Shown: piece after piece, positions 1 through 8,135 of the stretch | Layout of the letters: each line of letters begins with the position of its first letter | Numbering within the stretch: the stretch's first letter is position 1 | Assembly: GCA_964569385.1 (NCBI GenBank) | Contig: CAZMUM010000018.1 | Coordinates: forward strand, 1-64,000 | Direction of reading: 5' to 3' | Length of the DNA: 64,000 nucleotides | Origin: JAADHX01 sp964569385 | GTDB taxonomy: Bacteria > Actinomycetota > Acidimicrobiia > Acidimicrobiales > Poriferisodalaceae | The notes under the pieces: generated by a model | Database searches by the model: none | What the model was told of the DNA's origin: nothing | Seen by the model: the letters and a program-made list of their open reading frames with translations, nothing else | Translations under genes and position numbers: made by a program

Positions 1-161
1 CCCCAACCGCCAACCCAGCCCCGGCGGCCCCCACCAACAACAACGAGGCCGAGGCCGCCGTTCAAGCCCGACGGCCAGTTCCGACGGCGATGACCCCGCC
101 TAGCTAGCCTCCCACGAACCTCTCAAGTAGAGCCGCCGCGCAGTGTTGCTACGGTGGTTCG
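1..161. other. Window edge: probable 3' tail of an upstream gene, then intergenic
   Basis: The first ~105 bases are proline-, glutamine- and alanine-rich in every plus-strand frame and reach stops at 91-93, 101-103 and 105-107. This is what a low-complexity C-terminal tail looks like, but the frame cannot be decided from the fragment. The rest up to 161 is a short spacer before the GTG at 162; TACGGT at 150-155 is a possible -10 box for a leaderless start. Confidence 0.3.
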
Positions 162-551
162 GTGAGCACGAACGACATCCCTGCCGACCTCCTGAAGTCG
201 GCTCGTACGATCTGCCTTGCCCTGCCCGAAGCGCTTGAGAAAGAAACCTGGGATCACCCAACTTTCCGCGTGCGCGACAAGATCTTCGCCGGAGTTGGAT
301 CAGCCGACAACGACATCTTTGCTGAAGGCCAAACCGACGCGCCCGTGGTCACGATGAGCATGAAGGCCGCGCCTGGCGAACAGGAGTCGCTGCTGGCCCA
401 AGGATCTCCTTTCTTCAAACCGAAGTACGTGGGTTCAAAAGGCTGGATCGGGGTTGTCATCGATGAGAACACCGACTGGGGCGAAGTCGCCGAACTCGTC
501 CGCGACTCATACATTGCGATCGCACCGAAGAAGTTGTCGAAGGACCTCTGA
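162..551 (+). CDS. MmcQ/YjbR-like protein
   Basis: A 129-residue protein starting at GTG. Its composition and motif order match the MmcQ/YjbR fold (CyaY-like, single domain of about 120 residues): an N-terminal helix with LPEALEKETWDHPTFRV, a KIFAGV strand, and a C-terminal FFKPKYVGSKGWIGVVID strand-turn followed by a helix ending in the lysine-rich PKKLSKDL. The family is often called DNA-binding, but its cellular role is poorly defined. It appears monocistronic, 45 bases ahead of the ECF sigma gene, and nothing nearby points to a specific pathway. Family assignment is fairly secure; function is open. Confidence 0.75.
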   Translation: MSTNDIPADLLKSARTICLALPEALEKETWDHPTFRVRDKIFAGVGSADNDIFAEGQTDAPVVTMSMKAAPGEQESLLAQGSPFFKPKYVGSKGWIGVVIDENTDWGEVAELVRDSYIAIAPKKLSKDL

Positions 552-598
552 GGGAGTTTCTCGCAACAGATTGCGGCAGCTGTGAGTCTCTATGTGTG

Positions 599-1063
599 AT
601 GACACAGACGCGCATCGGGTGGCCGACAGAGTTAGAAGACCTATACCGCGAACGCAGAGTCGGTTTCGTTCGCCTTGCCTATCTCATGATCGGCGATCAA
701 CGAATCGCCGAGGAGTTGGTACAAGACGCCTTTGTCGCTGCTGAGCCGAAGTGGCCCGAAATCGACCATCCCGCTGCGTACATTCGCACGGCCGTCGTCA
801 ACCGCTGTCGATCATGGGCCCGCCGAGAACACCTGGCCCGAAAGCAACCCGTTGATGCTCCCGAGTCGATCGAGATCGAACCCGACGAGATGTGGGATGC
901 GCTCCAACACCTCGACGAGAAGTACCGCGCCGCCATAGTTCTGCGTTTCTACGAAGACCTGCCCGACGACGAGATTGCCGACGCCCTCGACTGCGCCCAA
1001 GCGACGGTTCGCTCGCTCGTGAAACGCGGCCTCGACCAACTACGCCTGGAGATAGAGCCATGA
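599..1063 (+). CDS. ECF RNA polymerase sigma factor (SigE-like group)
   Basis: 154 residues. Region 2 lies at about 12-78, with the usual core-binding and -10 reading helices (AYLMIGDQRIAEELVQDAF, then YIRTAVVNRCRSWARR). Region 4 is at about 98-150 (LDEKYRAAIVLRFYEDLPDDEIADAL, then a recognition helix ATVRSLVKRGLDQLR). There is no extra C-terminal domain. ATG 599 is preferred over the adjacent in-frame GTG at 596. The stop overlaps the next start as ATGA, so it is translationally coupled to a membrane protein. That is the classic layout of an ECF sigma factor with its anti-sigma or sensor partner. Confidence 0.9.
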   Translation: MTQTRIGWPTELEDLYRERRVGFVRLAYLMIGDQRIAEELVQDAFVAAEPKWPEIDHPAAYIRTAVVNRCRSWARREHLARKQPVDAPESIEIEPDEMWDALQHLDEKYRAAIVLRFYEDLPDDEIADALDCAQATVRSLVKRGLDQLRLEIEP

Positions 1064-2916
1064 TTACTGAAGACGACTTCGAACACCAGGTCGCCGCGAT
1101 GCTGTCCCGCCGATCTCTCGACGTGGAAGACGTAGCCGTGTTGACAGGTCATCTGCTCCAGACCGGCTCCAAACCGAGCTCCAGCTCATCGAAGTCGCGC
1201 CCTCCGCGAAACCGAAGCCGAGTCTTGGTCGCCGCTCTAGTTCTCATGATCGCCGGCACCGCAGCATTCGTCGCAGTAAGCGGGTCTAGCTCGCAGACCG
1301 TCCGCACCGCCTCTGGATCCAGCACGACCACACTGAACGCACCACCAGCTTCGCCGTGGGGCACGCGAGTACCGTCAGCTCGCCTGTTTCCAGACGGGTT
1401 CGACCTAGCGAGCGCTCCGTCTCTCTTTTCTACCTCCGGCGGGGCCGAGACGGCAGCCGTCAGGTACATCGAAGACCGACTCCCGGAACTCAGCCCGTTC
1501 TTCACAATCGACAGCGCCGAGCTTTCCGACGAGCGAGATCAGGCGCTGTTCGGTTGGAGTTGGACCGAACAGTCTCAGCTCGGTGCTCAGGTATCGGGTT
1601 GGATCTATGTCTCGTTGGCGGACGACTTGTGGCACGTGCGAGCCGCAACCACCGATGGGGTCGATATGTCGGGGCTGCGGTTTACGGCAGAGGGGCTCGA
1701 GGGTGTCATTAACTCCGCTGACTTCAACTCCCTCACGGCGAGGGTGTGGATCGCACCTACGAACGAACTCACGAAAGGAATTGTCGAGCCGCCCGCAGAC
1801 GACCCATTCAGTGCGGTCAGCTTGAACACGTCCGAAGTTGGCGCGGTCGAGTTCGAGATACGGTGCCTCGACCAATATCGGGCCGTCGCCAGCATCCTCG
1901 TCGGAGATCAGCCGGTTTCGATAAGTGAGCACTTGGTACTCAACAACCGACCAGATCGCCTGGACTGTGAGGGCGCAACATTTGAGGCTGGCTTCGATCT
2001 AGACGGAGGGCCCGCTACCACCGAAGATCCGGCCGATCGCACCGCCACGACCGGCGGAATGCCTGAGATTCTCGATGAGCGAGAGATCCCCGCCGTCGTT
2101 CTCGACACTGACCAGATCGAGTTGCCAATGACGCTCGCCACCGCCTACTCGATCACGGGCACCTCGGACATCGACCGTTCGACTTCGTTCTACATCCAGA
2201 GTTTCCGAGCGAGTGTGGACGACTTCGACGGACCGATGGTCTTCATAGAATCATCCGATCCCGGGAGTTCCCTCGGGTACGACTATGTCAACCGGCCCGA
2301 CGGCATCGACGTTGGCGGCGTCGAGTTCTACGTCCTCGAATCTAGTTCAAGCTGGCAAAGCCTCATTGGTCTCGGACCTGGTCAAACGTCGGTCGAGGTC
2401 ACCGGCTACGGACTACCGCTAACGGGTCTAGTCGAGTTTGTGGAGAGGATGCTCCCGCCCTTGCCCGACGAGACTGCGTGGAGAGTTCCACAACCGGGAC
2501 CGGGCATCCACGAGGTATTTTCTGGAGCCTTGAGCGCGACGGCGTCTCGAGGTGCGAATCTCAAACACTTCACGAGTTGGGAAGTTCCGGGAGTTTCCGG
2601 AGAGATCACCCTGCTGGTCTCGAGCGGAGGTGACGCCTATTTCGAGGCCTCGCTGGCTCGCATCGCGGTCACTGCTGAGATAACTCAGTCTCGCGGGGTC
2701 ATCGCGGGTCGCACGGTGGTGTTTGCGTCTCTTGGCGACTTCAGCATGGCGATCTGGCGCCAAGGCCCGCAGGCAGTAATGACGTTGCAAGTGACCGCAG
2801 ACCTCGGTCCAACGACGATGGAAGACCTGACGGGAGCGGCGACCGAACTGTCGCCCGAGGAGTGGGACGCCTTCCGAGAAGATGCTCCGCAACTCCCAGG
2901 CGTCGACCACGACTGA
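1060..2916 (+). CDS. Membrane-anchored partner of the ECF sigma factor (putative anti-sigma or sensor)
   Basis: 618 residues from the ATG that overlaps the sigma stop. A short N-terminal cytoplasmic part (1-53, containing a Ser/Lys/Arg-rich stretch) precedes one transmembrane helix at about 54-74 and a ~540-residue extracytoplasmic region without a family I recognise. No HxxxCxxC zinc anti-sigma motif is present, so the anti-sigma role rests only on gene order and topology. The open frame extends upstream to 892, but that part lies inside the sigma gene and is discounted. The large ectodomain suggests sensing of an envelope signal, which is inference. Confidence 0.6.
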   Translation: MITEDDFEHQVAAMLSRRSLDVEDVAVLTGHLLQTGSKPSSSSSKSRPPRNRSRVLVAALVLMIAGTAAFVAVSGSSSQTVRTASGSSTTTLNAPPASPWGTRVPSARLFPDGFDLASAPSLFSTSGGAETAAVRYIEDRLPELSPFFTIDSAELSDERDQALFGWSWTEQSQLGAQVSGWIYVSLADDLWHVRAATTDGVDMSGLRFTAEGLEGVINSADFNSLTARVWIAPTNELTKGIVEPPADDPFSAVSLNTSEVGAVEFEIRCLDQYRAVASILVGDQPVSISEHLVLNNRPDRLDCEGATFEAGFDLDGGPATTEDPADRTATTGGMPEILDEREIPAVVLDTDQIELPMTLATAYSITGTSDIDRSTSFYIQSFRASVDDFDGPMVFIESSDPGSSLGYDYVNRPDGIDVGGVEFYVLESSSSWQSLIGLGPGQTSVEVTGYGLPLTGLVEFVERMLPPLPDETAWRVPQPGPGIHEVFSGALSATASRGANLKHFTSWEVPGVSGEITLLVSSGGDAYFEASLARIAVTAEITQSRGVIAGRTVVFASLGDFSMAIWRQGPQAVMTLQVTADLGPTTMEDLTGAATELSPEEWDAFREDAPQLPGVDHD

Positions 2917-2925
2917 GGGATCGGA

Positions 2926-4497
2926 CTAGTCGAAAATGGGTTCGTCGAACTCGGTTACTGAGTGGTCGCGATCGAAGATCAGGAAACGATCGAACGACTT
3001 TAGGAACCAGCGGTCGTGGCTTACTGAAATAACCGTGCCTTCGAAGGCGGCTAGGCCTCGTTCCAGCGCTTCGGCCGATTCGAGGTCGAGGTTGTCGGTT
3101 GGTTCGTCGAGCAGCAGCAGGGTTGCGCCCGTGATCTCCAACATCAAGATCTGAAGCCTGGCCTGCTGGCCGCCGCTCAGCGTGTCGAAGGGTCGGTCGG
3201 CGGCGATGGCAAGCTCATAGCGGCGCAACATGCCGATAGCCCGATTGCGATCGGCGGGACCGCGGGCAATCAGGTCGACAATGGGCACACCCTCCCACTC
3301 CGGATGGGTATGGGTCTGATTGAAGTGGCCAGGCACAACGTTGGCACCAAACCAAACGTCGCCTCGATGGTCGACATGCTCGCCCGCCAACAGCCGCAGG
3401 AAGTGGCTCTTTCCAGTTCCGTTGGGGCCCACGACGGCAATACGTTCCTTGGCGTCGATCTCGATCGAGAACGAATCGGTCAAACCGTCGAGCGACAGGT
3501 CGGTAACTCGTAGCACCCGCTTACCGGTTCGGGCCCCGACCAACCGCATGTCGATGTTCTGGTCGTTCACACGTACGGGTGCCTCGGTACGGACGTGGGC
3601 TTCGAGTCGTTTCTTGGTTTCGCGAACTCGGGGCGCGAACTTTTCTGAGATCGTCGAACGCACGCGATACTCGACCAGCAACTTCTTGAGCCGCTTGCGT
3701 TCTTCGCTATGACGAGCAAAGTCCTCGTCGAGCCTGGTTCGGCGATCTTCTCTCGCGTCGTCATATGTCGCGAAGTCGCCGCCGTGTACCCACGTTGTCT
3801 GACCCTCAATGGTCACAACCTTGGTGGCGATCTCGGACAACAACTGCCGGTCGTGGGTGACCAGCAAGATTGTCTTGCGGCACTCGCGGATGGCTTGAGA
3901 CAACCACTCCTTGGTCGGTACATCGAGATAGTTGTCGGGCTCGTCGAGCACGAGCACCTCGTCGTCACCTCGCAACAGCACCTCTAGAGCTAGGCGTTTC
4001 TGCTCTCCCCCACTGAGTTGGCTAAGAGGTCGATCCCTCGAAACATCGAAGCTTTGACGGAGAGCGGCCATGGTGCAAACGTCCCACAACACCTCAGCAT
4101 CCCAGCCGCCGGCATCGCCCCATGCCTGATGAGCGTTAGCCAAACGAATGCCCGATTCCGCAGTCTCGTCGGCAGCAGTTTCGGCTCGCTCCAATCGCTC
4201 CGCGGCTTCCTGCAAGGTGGACACAGACAGATCGAGCAGTAACTCAGCCACAGTCTTGTCGTCGCGAATCGATCCGATGAACTGCCGCATCACCCCGAGC
4301 TGGCCTTCGATGTAAACCGCGCCCGCGGTGGGGGCCTCGTCGCCAGTAGCGATTCGCAACAAGGTGGTCTTGCCCGCGCCATTAGCGCCGACCAACGCCA
4401 CATGGTCGCCATTACCGATACGAAACGAAGCCTTCTCGAACAGGACCCGACCATCTGGGAGGGTGAACGCCAAATCGCGGACGTCTATTGCACCCAC
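2926..4497 (-). CDS. ABC-F family ATP-binding protein
   Basis: 523 residues, two ABC ATPase domains and no membrane segments, as in ABC-F translation factors (EttA/Uup/antibiotic-resistance types). Domain 1 has Walker A GANGAGKTT at 37-45, signature LSGGEQKR at 161-168 and Walker B VLVLDEPD at about 181-188. A charged linker of about 100 residues (240-310) is the expected P-site tRNA-interaction motif region. Domain 2 has GPNGTGKS at 357-364, LSGGQQAR and LLLLDEPTDNLDLES. It probably acts on the ribosome, but the subfamily cannot be set by eye. The start is a GTG with a weak upstream GGCGGG; it lies 39 bases downstream of the molybdoenzyme gene on the same strand. Confidence 0.88.
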   Translation of the reverse strand: MGAIDVRDLAFTLPDGRVLFEKASFRIGNGDHVALVGANGAGKTTLLRIATGDEAPTAGAVYIEGQLGVMRQFIGSIRDDKTVAELLLDLSVSTLQEAAERLERAETAADETAESGIRLANAHQAWGDAGGWDAEVLWDVCTMAALRQSFDVSRDRPLSQLSGGEQKRLALEVLLRGDDEVLVLDEPDNYLDVPTKEWLSQAIRECRKTILLVTHDRQLLSEIATKVVTIEGQTTWVHGGDFATYDDAREDRRTRLDEDFARHSEERKRLKKLLVEYRVRSTISEKFAPRVRETKKRLEAHVRTEAPVRVNDQNIDMRLVGARTGKRVLRVTDLSLDGLTDSFSIEIDAKERIAVVGPNGTGKSHFLRLLAGEHVDHRGDVWFGANVVPGHFNQTHTHPEWEGVPIVDLIARGPADRNRAIGMLRRYELAIAADRPFDTLSGGQQARLQILMLEITGATLLLLDEPTDNLDLESAEALERGLAAFEGTVISVSHDRWFLKSFDRFLIFDRDHSVTEFDEPIFD

Positions 4498-4536
4498 AGG
4501 CCCGCCGTTACATCTACTGGTACATCTATTGGCATG

Positions 4537-6798
4537 TCATGCAGGCGAAACCGCTACCGGTACGCCATTAAGAGCAATGTTGCCGCTAAGCGGATCGAAG
4601 AACTGCTCGTCGGTTAAGACGTTGGTGTTGACGCCTCGATACTCGGTAGCCACCGCCATCTTCACACCAGGCATGTTCTGACCAAAGCCGTGAGGAATAG
4701 AGATCACACCGGGCCGAATGCCATCGGTGCACTCGGCGGTGATGGTCACCTCACCGACCCTGGAAGTGACCTTGGCCGGGTCGCCATCGCTGATGCCAAG
4801 ACGATCGGCGTCGTCTGGATGAATCTGCATCGTGCACCGATTGCGTCCCTTGGTGAGCACACCAATGTTGTGCATCCACGAGTTGTTCGACCGCACATGG
4901 CGACGTCCGACCAGCACCATGGCCTCGTCCCAGTCGCGGTCGAGTGAAGCTTCCAGGCGCGGCAAATCGTCGGTGAACATCTCTGGCACGAGCTCGACTT
5001 TGCCAGATCTCGTGCGCAAAAGTGATGGAATTCTTCCACCCTCAAGCGCTCCGTGGTCCATACCGTGCGGATGGTCGATGAGAGTGTCGAGGTTGACCCC
5101 GTTGGGGTCGGCGCCAAACCCGTCACCATACGGACCCGTGCGCAGCATGGCATCGAGCATCCGAAGCGGCCCGGAGCGGTCGCCAAGTTCGCCGATGAGG
5201 TCGTCGACCTCGCGACCGTTTACCTTCGACCACTCATCACGAACCGCCGATTGCAACATGAACTGAATGTTCATGTCGTCGAGAGCAGCGATATCGGCAT
5301 CGGCGCCCTCGCCAGCAAACACCGCAGAAAGCCTCAGCAGGATTTCCCACTCGTCTGGCTGACCCTCGTCGAGAGGCAGCACCGGTAGCGACACATTCGA
5401 TACATTTCGGACGGCAAAGTTCAGCAGCGCCAGGTCGTAGTGGCTTTTCTGAAGGGCCGACGGCGGCGGCAAGATGACGTCGGCGTGACGGGTCGTTTCG
5501 TTGATGTACATGTCGACCGCCACCATGAACTCGAGCGACGCAAATGCGGCGTCGAGCCGGTTGGCGTTCGGGTTCGACGAAATCGGGTTGCCGCCGATGG
5601 TGACCAGAACCCTGACCTGGCCCTCACCTTCGGTTTCGATCTCTTCTGGCAGAGCAGTGACGGGGAACTCGCCAAAGGCTTCTGGCCTGCTCGCCACACG
5701 GCTGTGGGCTCGACCCATACGAAAACCTCGACCGGTACCTGGTTCGCCCTTGGTGGACGGCTGACCAACAGCGCTCTTGGTGAACATGGCCCCACCCTCT
5801 TTATCGAGGTTGCCGCTGAGGATGTTGACCACGTCGACCAGCCAGCTGACGAGCGTTCCGAACTCTTGGGTGCAGGTTCCGATGCGGCCATACACCGCGG
5901 CGGTCGGAGCGGCGGACAATTCGCGGGCAAGCGAACGGATCTCAGCGGCGCTGATGCCACAAACCGGTGCGGCTCTCTCCGGAGTGAACGCTGCCAGCAC
6001 CGCAGGAAGCTGATCGAGCCCGTCGCAGTGTTCGGCTACTGCCCCAGCGTCGGCGATGCCCTCGGTCAACATCACGTTGGCCATGGCCGCCAGCAGGTGA
6101 GCGTCGGTTCCTGGACGAATCGCAACGTGTTGGTCGGCCTTGATGGCAGTCTCGCTGCGCCGAGGGTCGACGACCACAACCTTGCCTCCACGTTCTTGGA
6201 TGCGCTCGAGCCGACCGGGGAAATCGGGTGCGGTGCACAACGACCCGTTCGATGCATAGGGGTTAGCTCCGAGCATCAGGATGTAGTCGGTGCGGTCGAG
6301 GTCTGGCACAGGAACCGAAACCGACCCGAACATGACAGCCGCCGAGATCTCCTTGGGGCGCTGATCGACCGTTGAAGCCGAGAAACGGTTACGGGTGCCA
6401 AGCGTTTTGATGACGGTGCGGTTGTAGAGCATCGGTCCAAGCGAATGAGCGCACGGGTTGCCCATGTAGATGGCCGAAGCATCGCGGCCGTGTTTGGCCA
6501 GGATGGGCATCATCTGTTCCTCGATTACGGCAAATGCTTCGTCCCACCCGACCTCGACAAACTCGCCGTCGCGCTTGATCATCGGCATTCGTAAACGGTC
6601 TGGGTCTTCGTGAAGCTGCTTGAGCGTTGAGCCCTTTGGGCAAATGAAACCCTTCGAGAACACGTCGGCCATATCGCCACGAATACGAGTGACGGCATCG
6701 CCCTTCACCGTTATCTCAAGACCGCACCCGGCCTCGCATAGTGGACAAGTCCGGAACGCAGTGCGTGTCGGCAACTCAACATCTTGAACATCAGTCAT
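4537..6798 (-). CDS. Molybdopterin-dependent oxidoreductase (DMSO-reductase superfamily)
   Basis: 753 residues starting at the ATG preceded by a good GAGGGG ribosome-binding site; the longer open frame to 6879 is not used. An N-terminal [4Fe-4S] site is formed by Cys18, Cys21, Cys25 and Cys53 (CPLCEAGC, then FICPKG). The bis-MGD-binding domains (DPRRSETA region, then GGNPISSNPNANRL) and the C-terminal molydopterin-dinucleotide-binding beta-barrel (RRHVRSNNSWMHN, then VTSRVGEVTITAECTDGIRPGVISIPHG) follow. No selenocysteine or cysteine ligand typical of formate dehydrogenase is evident, and no electron-transfer subunits are adjacent, so the substrate is unknown. It is cytoplasmic, since no Tat signal is visible. 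Confidence 0.82.
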   Translation of the reverse strand: MTDVQDVELPTRTAFRTCPLCEAGCGLEITVKGDAVTRIRGDMADVFSKGFICPKGSTLKQLHEDPDRLRMPMIKRDGEFVEVGWDEAFAVIEEQMMPILAKHGRDASAIYMGNPCAHSLGPMLYNRTVIKTLGTRNRFSASTVDQRPKEISAAVMFGSVSVPVPDLDRTDYILMLGANPYASNGSLCTAPDFPGRLERIQERGGKVVVVDPRRSETAIKADQHVAIRPGTDAHLLAAMANVMLTEGIADAGAVAEHCDGLDQLPAVLAAFTPERAAPVCGISAAEIRSLARELSAAPTAAVYGRIGTCTQEFGTLVSWLVDVVNILSGNLDKEGGAMFTKSAVGQPSTKGEPGTGRGFRMGRAHSRVASRPEAFGEFPVTALPEEIETEGEGQVRVLVTIGGNPISSNPNANRLDAAFASLEFMVAVDMYINETTRHADVILPPPSALQKSHYDLALLNFAVRNVSNVSLPVLPLDEGQPDEWEILLRLSAVFAGEGADADIAALDDMNIQFMLQSAVRDEWSKVNGREVDDLIGELGDRSGPLRMLDAMLRTGPYGDGFGADPNGVNLDTLIDHPHGMDHGALEGGRIPSLLRTRSGKVELVPEMFTDDLPRLEASLDRDWDEAMVLVGRRHVRSNNSWMHNIGVLTKGRNRCTMQIHPDDADRLGISDGDPAKVTSRVGEVTITAECTDGIRPGVISIPHGFGQNMPGVKMAVATEYRGVNTNVLTDEQFFDPLSGNIALNGVPVAVSPA

Positions 6799-6887
6799 TA
6801 GAACCCCCTCGGCAGGTAACCAGTGTCGCAGACACCGGGGACGATCTCTCCATCGGACCCTCCTACACTCACAAGACACCTAACGTG

Positions 6888-6893
6888 TATGAT
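6888..6893 (+). promoter_or_regulatory. -10 box of the vapBC promoter, leaderless
   Basis: TATGAT lies 6 bases before the ATG at 6900, which predicts a transcript starting at or within a base or two of the start codon. The -35 region is weak. A loose inverted repeat, ACACC at 6876-6880 and GGTGT at 6895-6899, brackets the -10 box and could be the VapB operator. Confidence 0.5.
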
Positions 6894-6899
6894 TGGTGT

Positions 6900-7106
6900 A
6901 TGGCGAAGTCGCGCACCAACATCGAAATCGAGATGTCACACCTCACTGCGATCATGGATCGATATGGAGTACACACCAAGACCGAAGCTGTCGATCTTGC
7001 CCTACGTCACTTGGCCGGCCAGCCGATGAGTCGCGATGAAGCCATGGCCATGCGCGGCGTCAACGCTATCGACGACGTTCCCGACGAGGCCCCCGCACCG
7101 CTGTGA
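6900..7106 (+). CDS. vapB: VapB-type antitoxin
   Basis: 68 residues. The N-terminal half (TNIEIEMSHLTAIMDRYG, then TKTEAVDLALRHLAG) fits a ribbon-helix-helix VapB of the kind that starts with a short beta strand and carries an (K/R)TEAVxxAL helix. The acidic C-terminal tail would wrap the toxin. The ATG at 6900 is chosen because a TATGAT box sits 6 bases upstream and because the extension to 6741 runs back over the molybdoenzyme start. The stop overlaps the vapC GTG by 4 bases, typical of cotranslated toxin-antitoxin pairs in which VapB represses its own promoter. Confidence 0.85.
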   Translation: MAKSRTNIEIEMSHLTAIMDRYGVHTKTEAVDLALRHLAGQPMSRDEAMAMRGVNAIDDVPDEAPAPL

Positions 7107-7507
7107 TCTTGGTCGACACCTCGGCGTGGATCGAGTTCGACCGAGCCACTGGCACTTCAATCGATCGACGCCTAACTCAACTCATCGCCGACGACTCCGA
7201 CATCGCGGTGACAGAACCTGTGGTCATGGAGGTGCTTGCGGGCGCAACCAGTACCCAACGCGAGAACGACTTACGCCGCCTACTTCAGCGATTCAGCCTG
7301 CTGCGGTTCGATCCCATCGTCGACTTTGACGCCGCGGCTCGCATTTACCGTCTCTGTCGCTCAAATGGGGTCACGCCCCGAGGCATGATCGATTGCATGA
7401 TTGCCTCGGTCGCAAAGCGTCATGGAGCATCGGTACTCAGCGCCGACCGCGACATGGTTGAGATTGGGCGAATAATGGGAATTGTTATCGACCGAGCTAT
7501 TGACTAG
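7103..7507 (+). CDS. vapC: VapC-type PIN-domain ribonuclease toxin
   Basis: 134 residues, the usual VapC length. All acidic PIN residues are visible: Asp5 (VDTSAW), Glu43 (VVMEVLAG), Asp97 (GMIDCMIA) and Asp115/Asp117 (SADRDM). It is therefore predicted to be an active Mg2+-dependent endoribonuclease neutralised by the upstream VapB. It starts with GTG inside the vapB stop (GTGA). The cellular RNA target cannot be predicted from sequence. Confidence 0.92.
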   Translation: MILVDTSAWIEFDRATGTSIDRRLTQLIADDSDIAVTEPVVMEVLAGATSTQRENDLRRLLQRFSLLRFDPIVDFDAAARIYRLCRSNGVTPRGMIDCMIASVAKRHGASVLSADRDMVEIGRIMGIVIDRAID

Positions 7508-7535
7508 AACGCACGTTCGACGCGATGATTAGGCA

Positions 7536-7730
7536 ATGACCTCGACACCTGCCATCGCCCAACACGAAGTGGCCCAGATCCGCCAAACAGTGGCCATGCT
7601 CCAACCGGGCTCAATGGCCAGTATTCGCCGCGAAGAAGTACTGCGCCTGGTCGCCGAAGTGCAACGACTTCAGAACGACCTCACCCACCTGACTTCGGGG
7701 CTCCGAACACTGTTGGCCAAGACTGCCTAA
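7536..7730 (+). CDS. Small hypothetical coiled-coil protein
   Basis: 64 residues, starting with ATG 28 bases after vapC. It is mostly helical, with a heptad-like leucine/valine spacing in the second half (EEVLRLVAEVQRLQNDLTHLTSGLRTLL) that suggests a short coiled coil. No cysteine pairs, signal peptide or membrane segment are present. I do not recognise a family. It may be cotranscribed with vapBC, and it converges on the TadE gene with a gap of only 9 bases. Confidence 0.45.
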   Translation: MTSTPAIAQHEVAQIRQTVAMLQPGSMASIRREEVLRLVAEVQRLQNDLTHLTSGLRTLLAKTA

Positions 7731-7739
7731 TCGAACTGG

Positions 7740-8135
7740 CTAGCCGCCGCAGTGCATGGTCGCTCTGCTTTGGAGGGTGACGTTGTACGTGCCAACGAAT
7801 GGGATCTCGTAGCCGTACGGATACGAGATGTCGGCGGTGGCTACATCGTCAAGATCTGGAGTCGGCCCACAGCTAGTTAGCGAGATGCTCAGTGAACCAG
7901 CGTCCAGAGAGTCAGCGGCGTTGAACGCCGCAGCGCGGGCAGACGACGCGCTGTCGGTGACAGCCATCGTACGCGCTGCCTCTCTGGCGGCACGAGTGAC
8001 AACCAACTGCTGGTTGTAGCCAACACCAAAGGCGATAATCCCCGACACCAGCATGACGAAGATCGGCAAGATGAGCGCCAGTTCAACGGCTGCGGCACCG
8101 CTGTCATCGTTTCGACGTTTCGGTTTGGCCATCAC
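7740..8135 (-). CDS. tadE: TadE-like pilus protein
   Basis: 131 residues. A basic N-terminus and the hallmark DSGAAAVELALILPIFVMLVSG segment at about 10-33 form the TadE pseudopilin-like domain, followed by a helix (VTRAAREAARTMAV) and a small extracellular domain with two cysteines near residue 88 and the C-terminus. TadE proteins are minor, prepilin-like parts of the Flp/Tad pilus machinery. The start overlaps the tadG stop, so the two form an operon. It lies 14 kb from the main tad cluster. Confidence 0.85.
   Translation of the reverse strand: MMAKPKRRNDDSGAAAVELALILPIFVMLVSGIIAFGVGYNQQLVVTRAAREAARTMAVTDSASSARAAAFNAADSLDAGSLSISLTSCGPTPDLDDVATADISYPYGYEIPFVGTYNVTLQSRATMHCGG

Noticed and set aside
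4510..4533. Near-tandem TACATCTACTGG / TACATCTATTGG between the ABC-F and molybdoenzyme genes
   Set aside because: Short, one mismatch, no symmetry; no evidence of a function.
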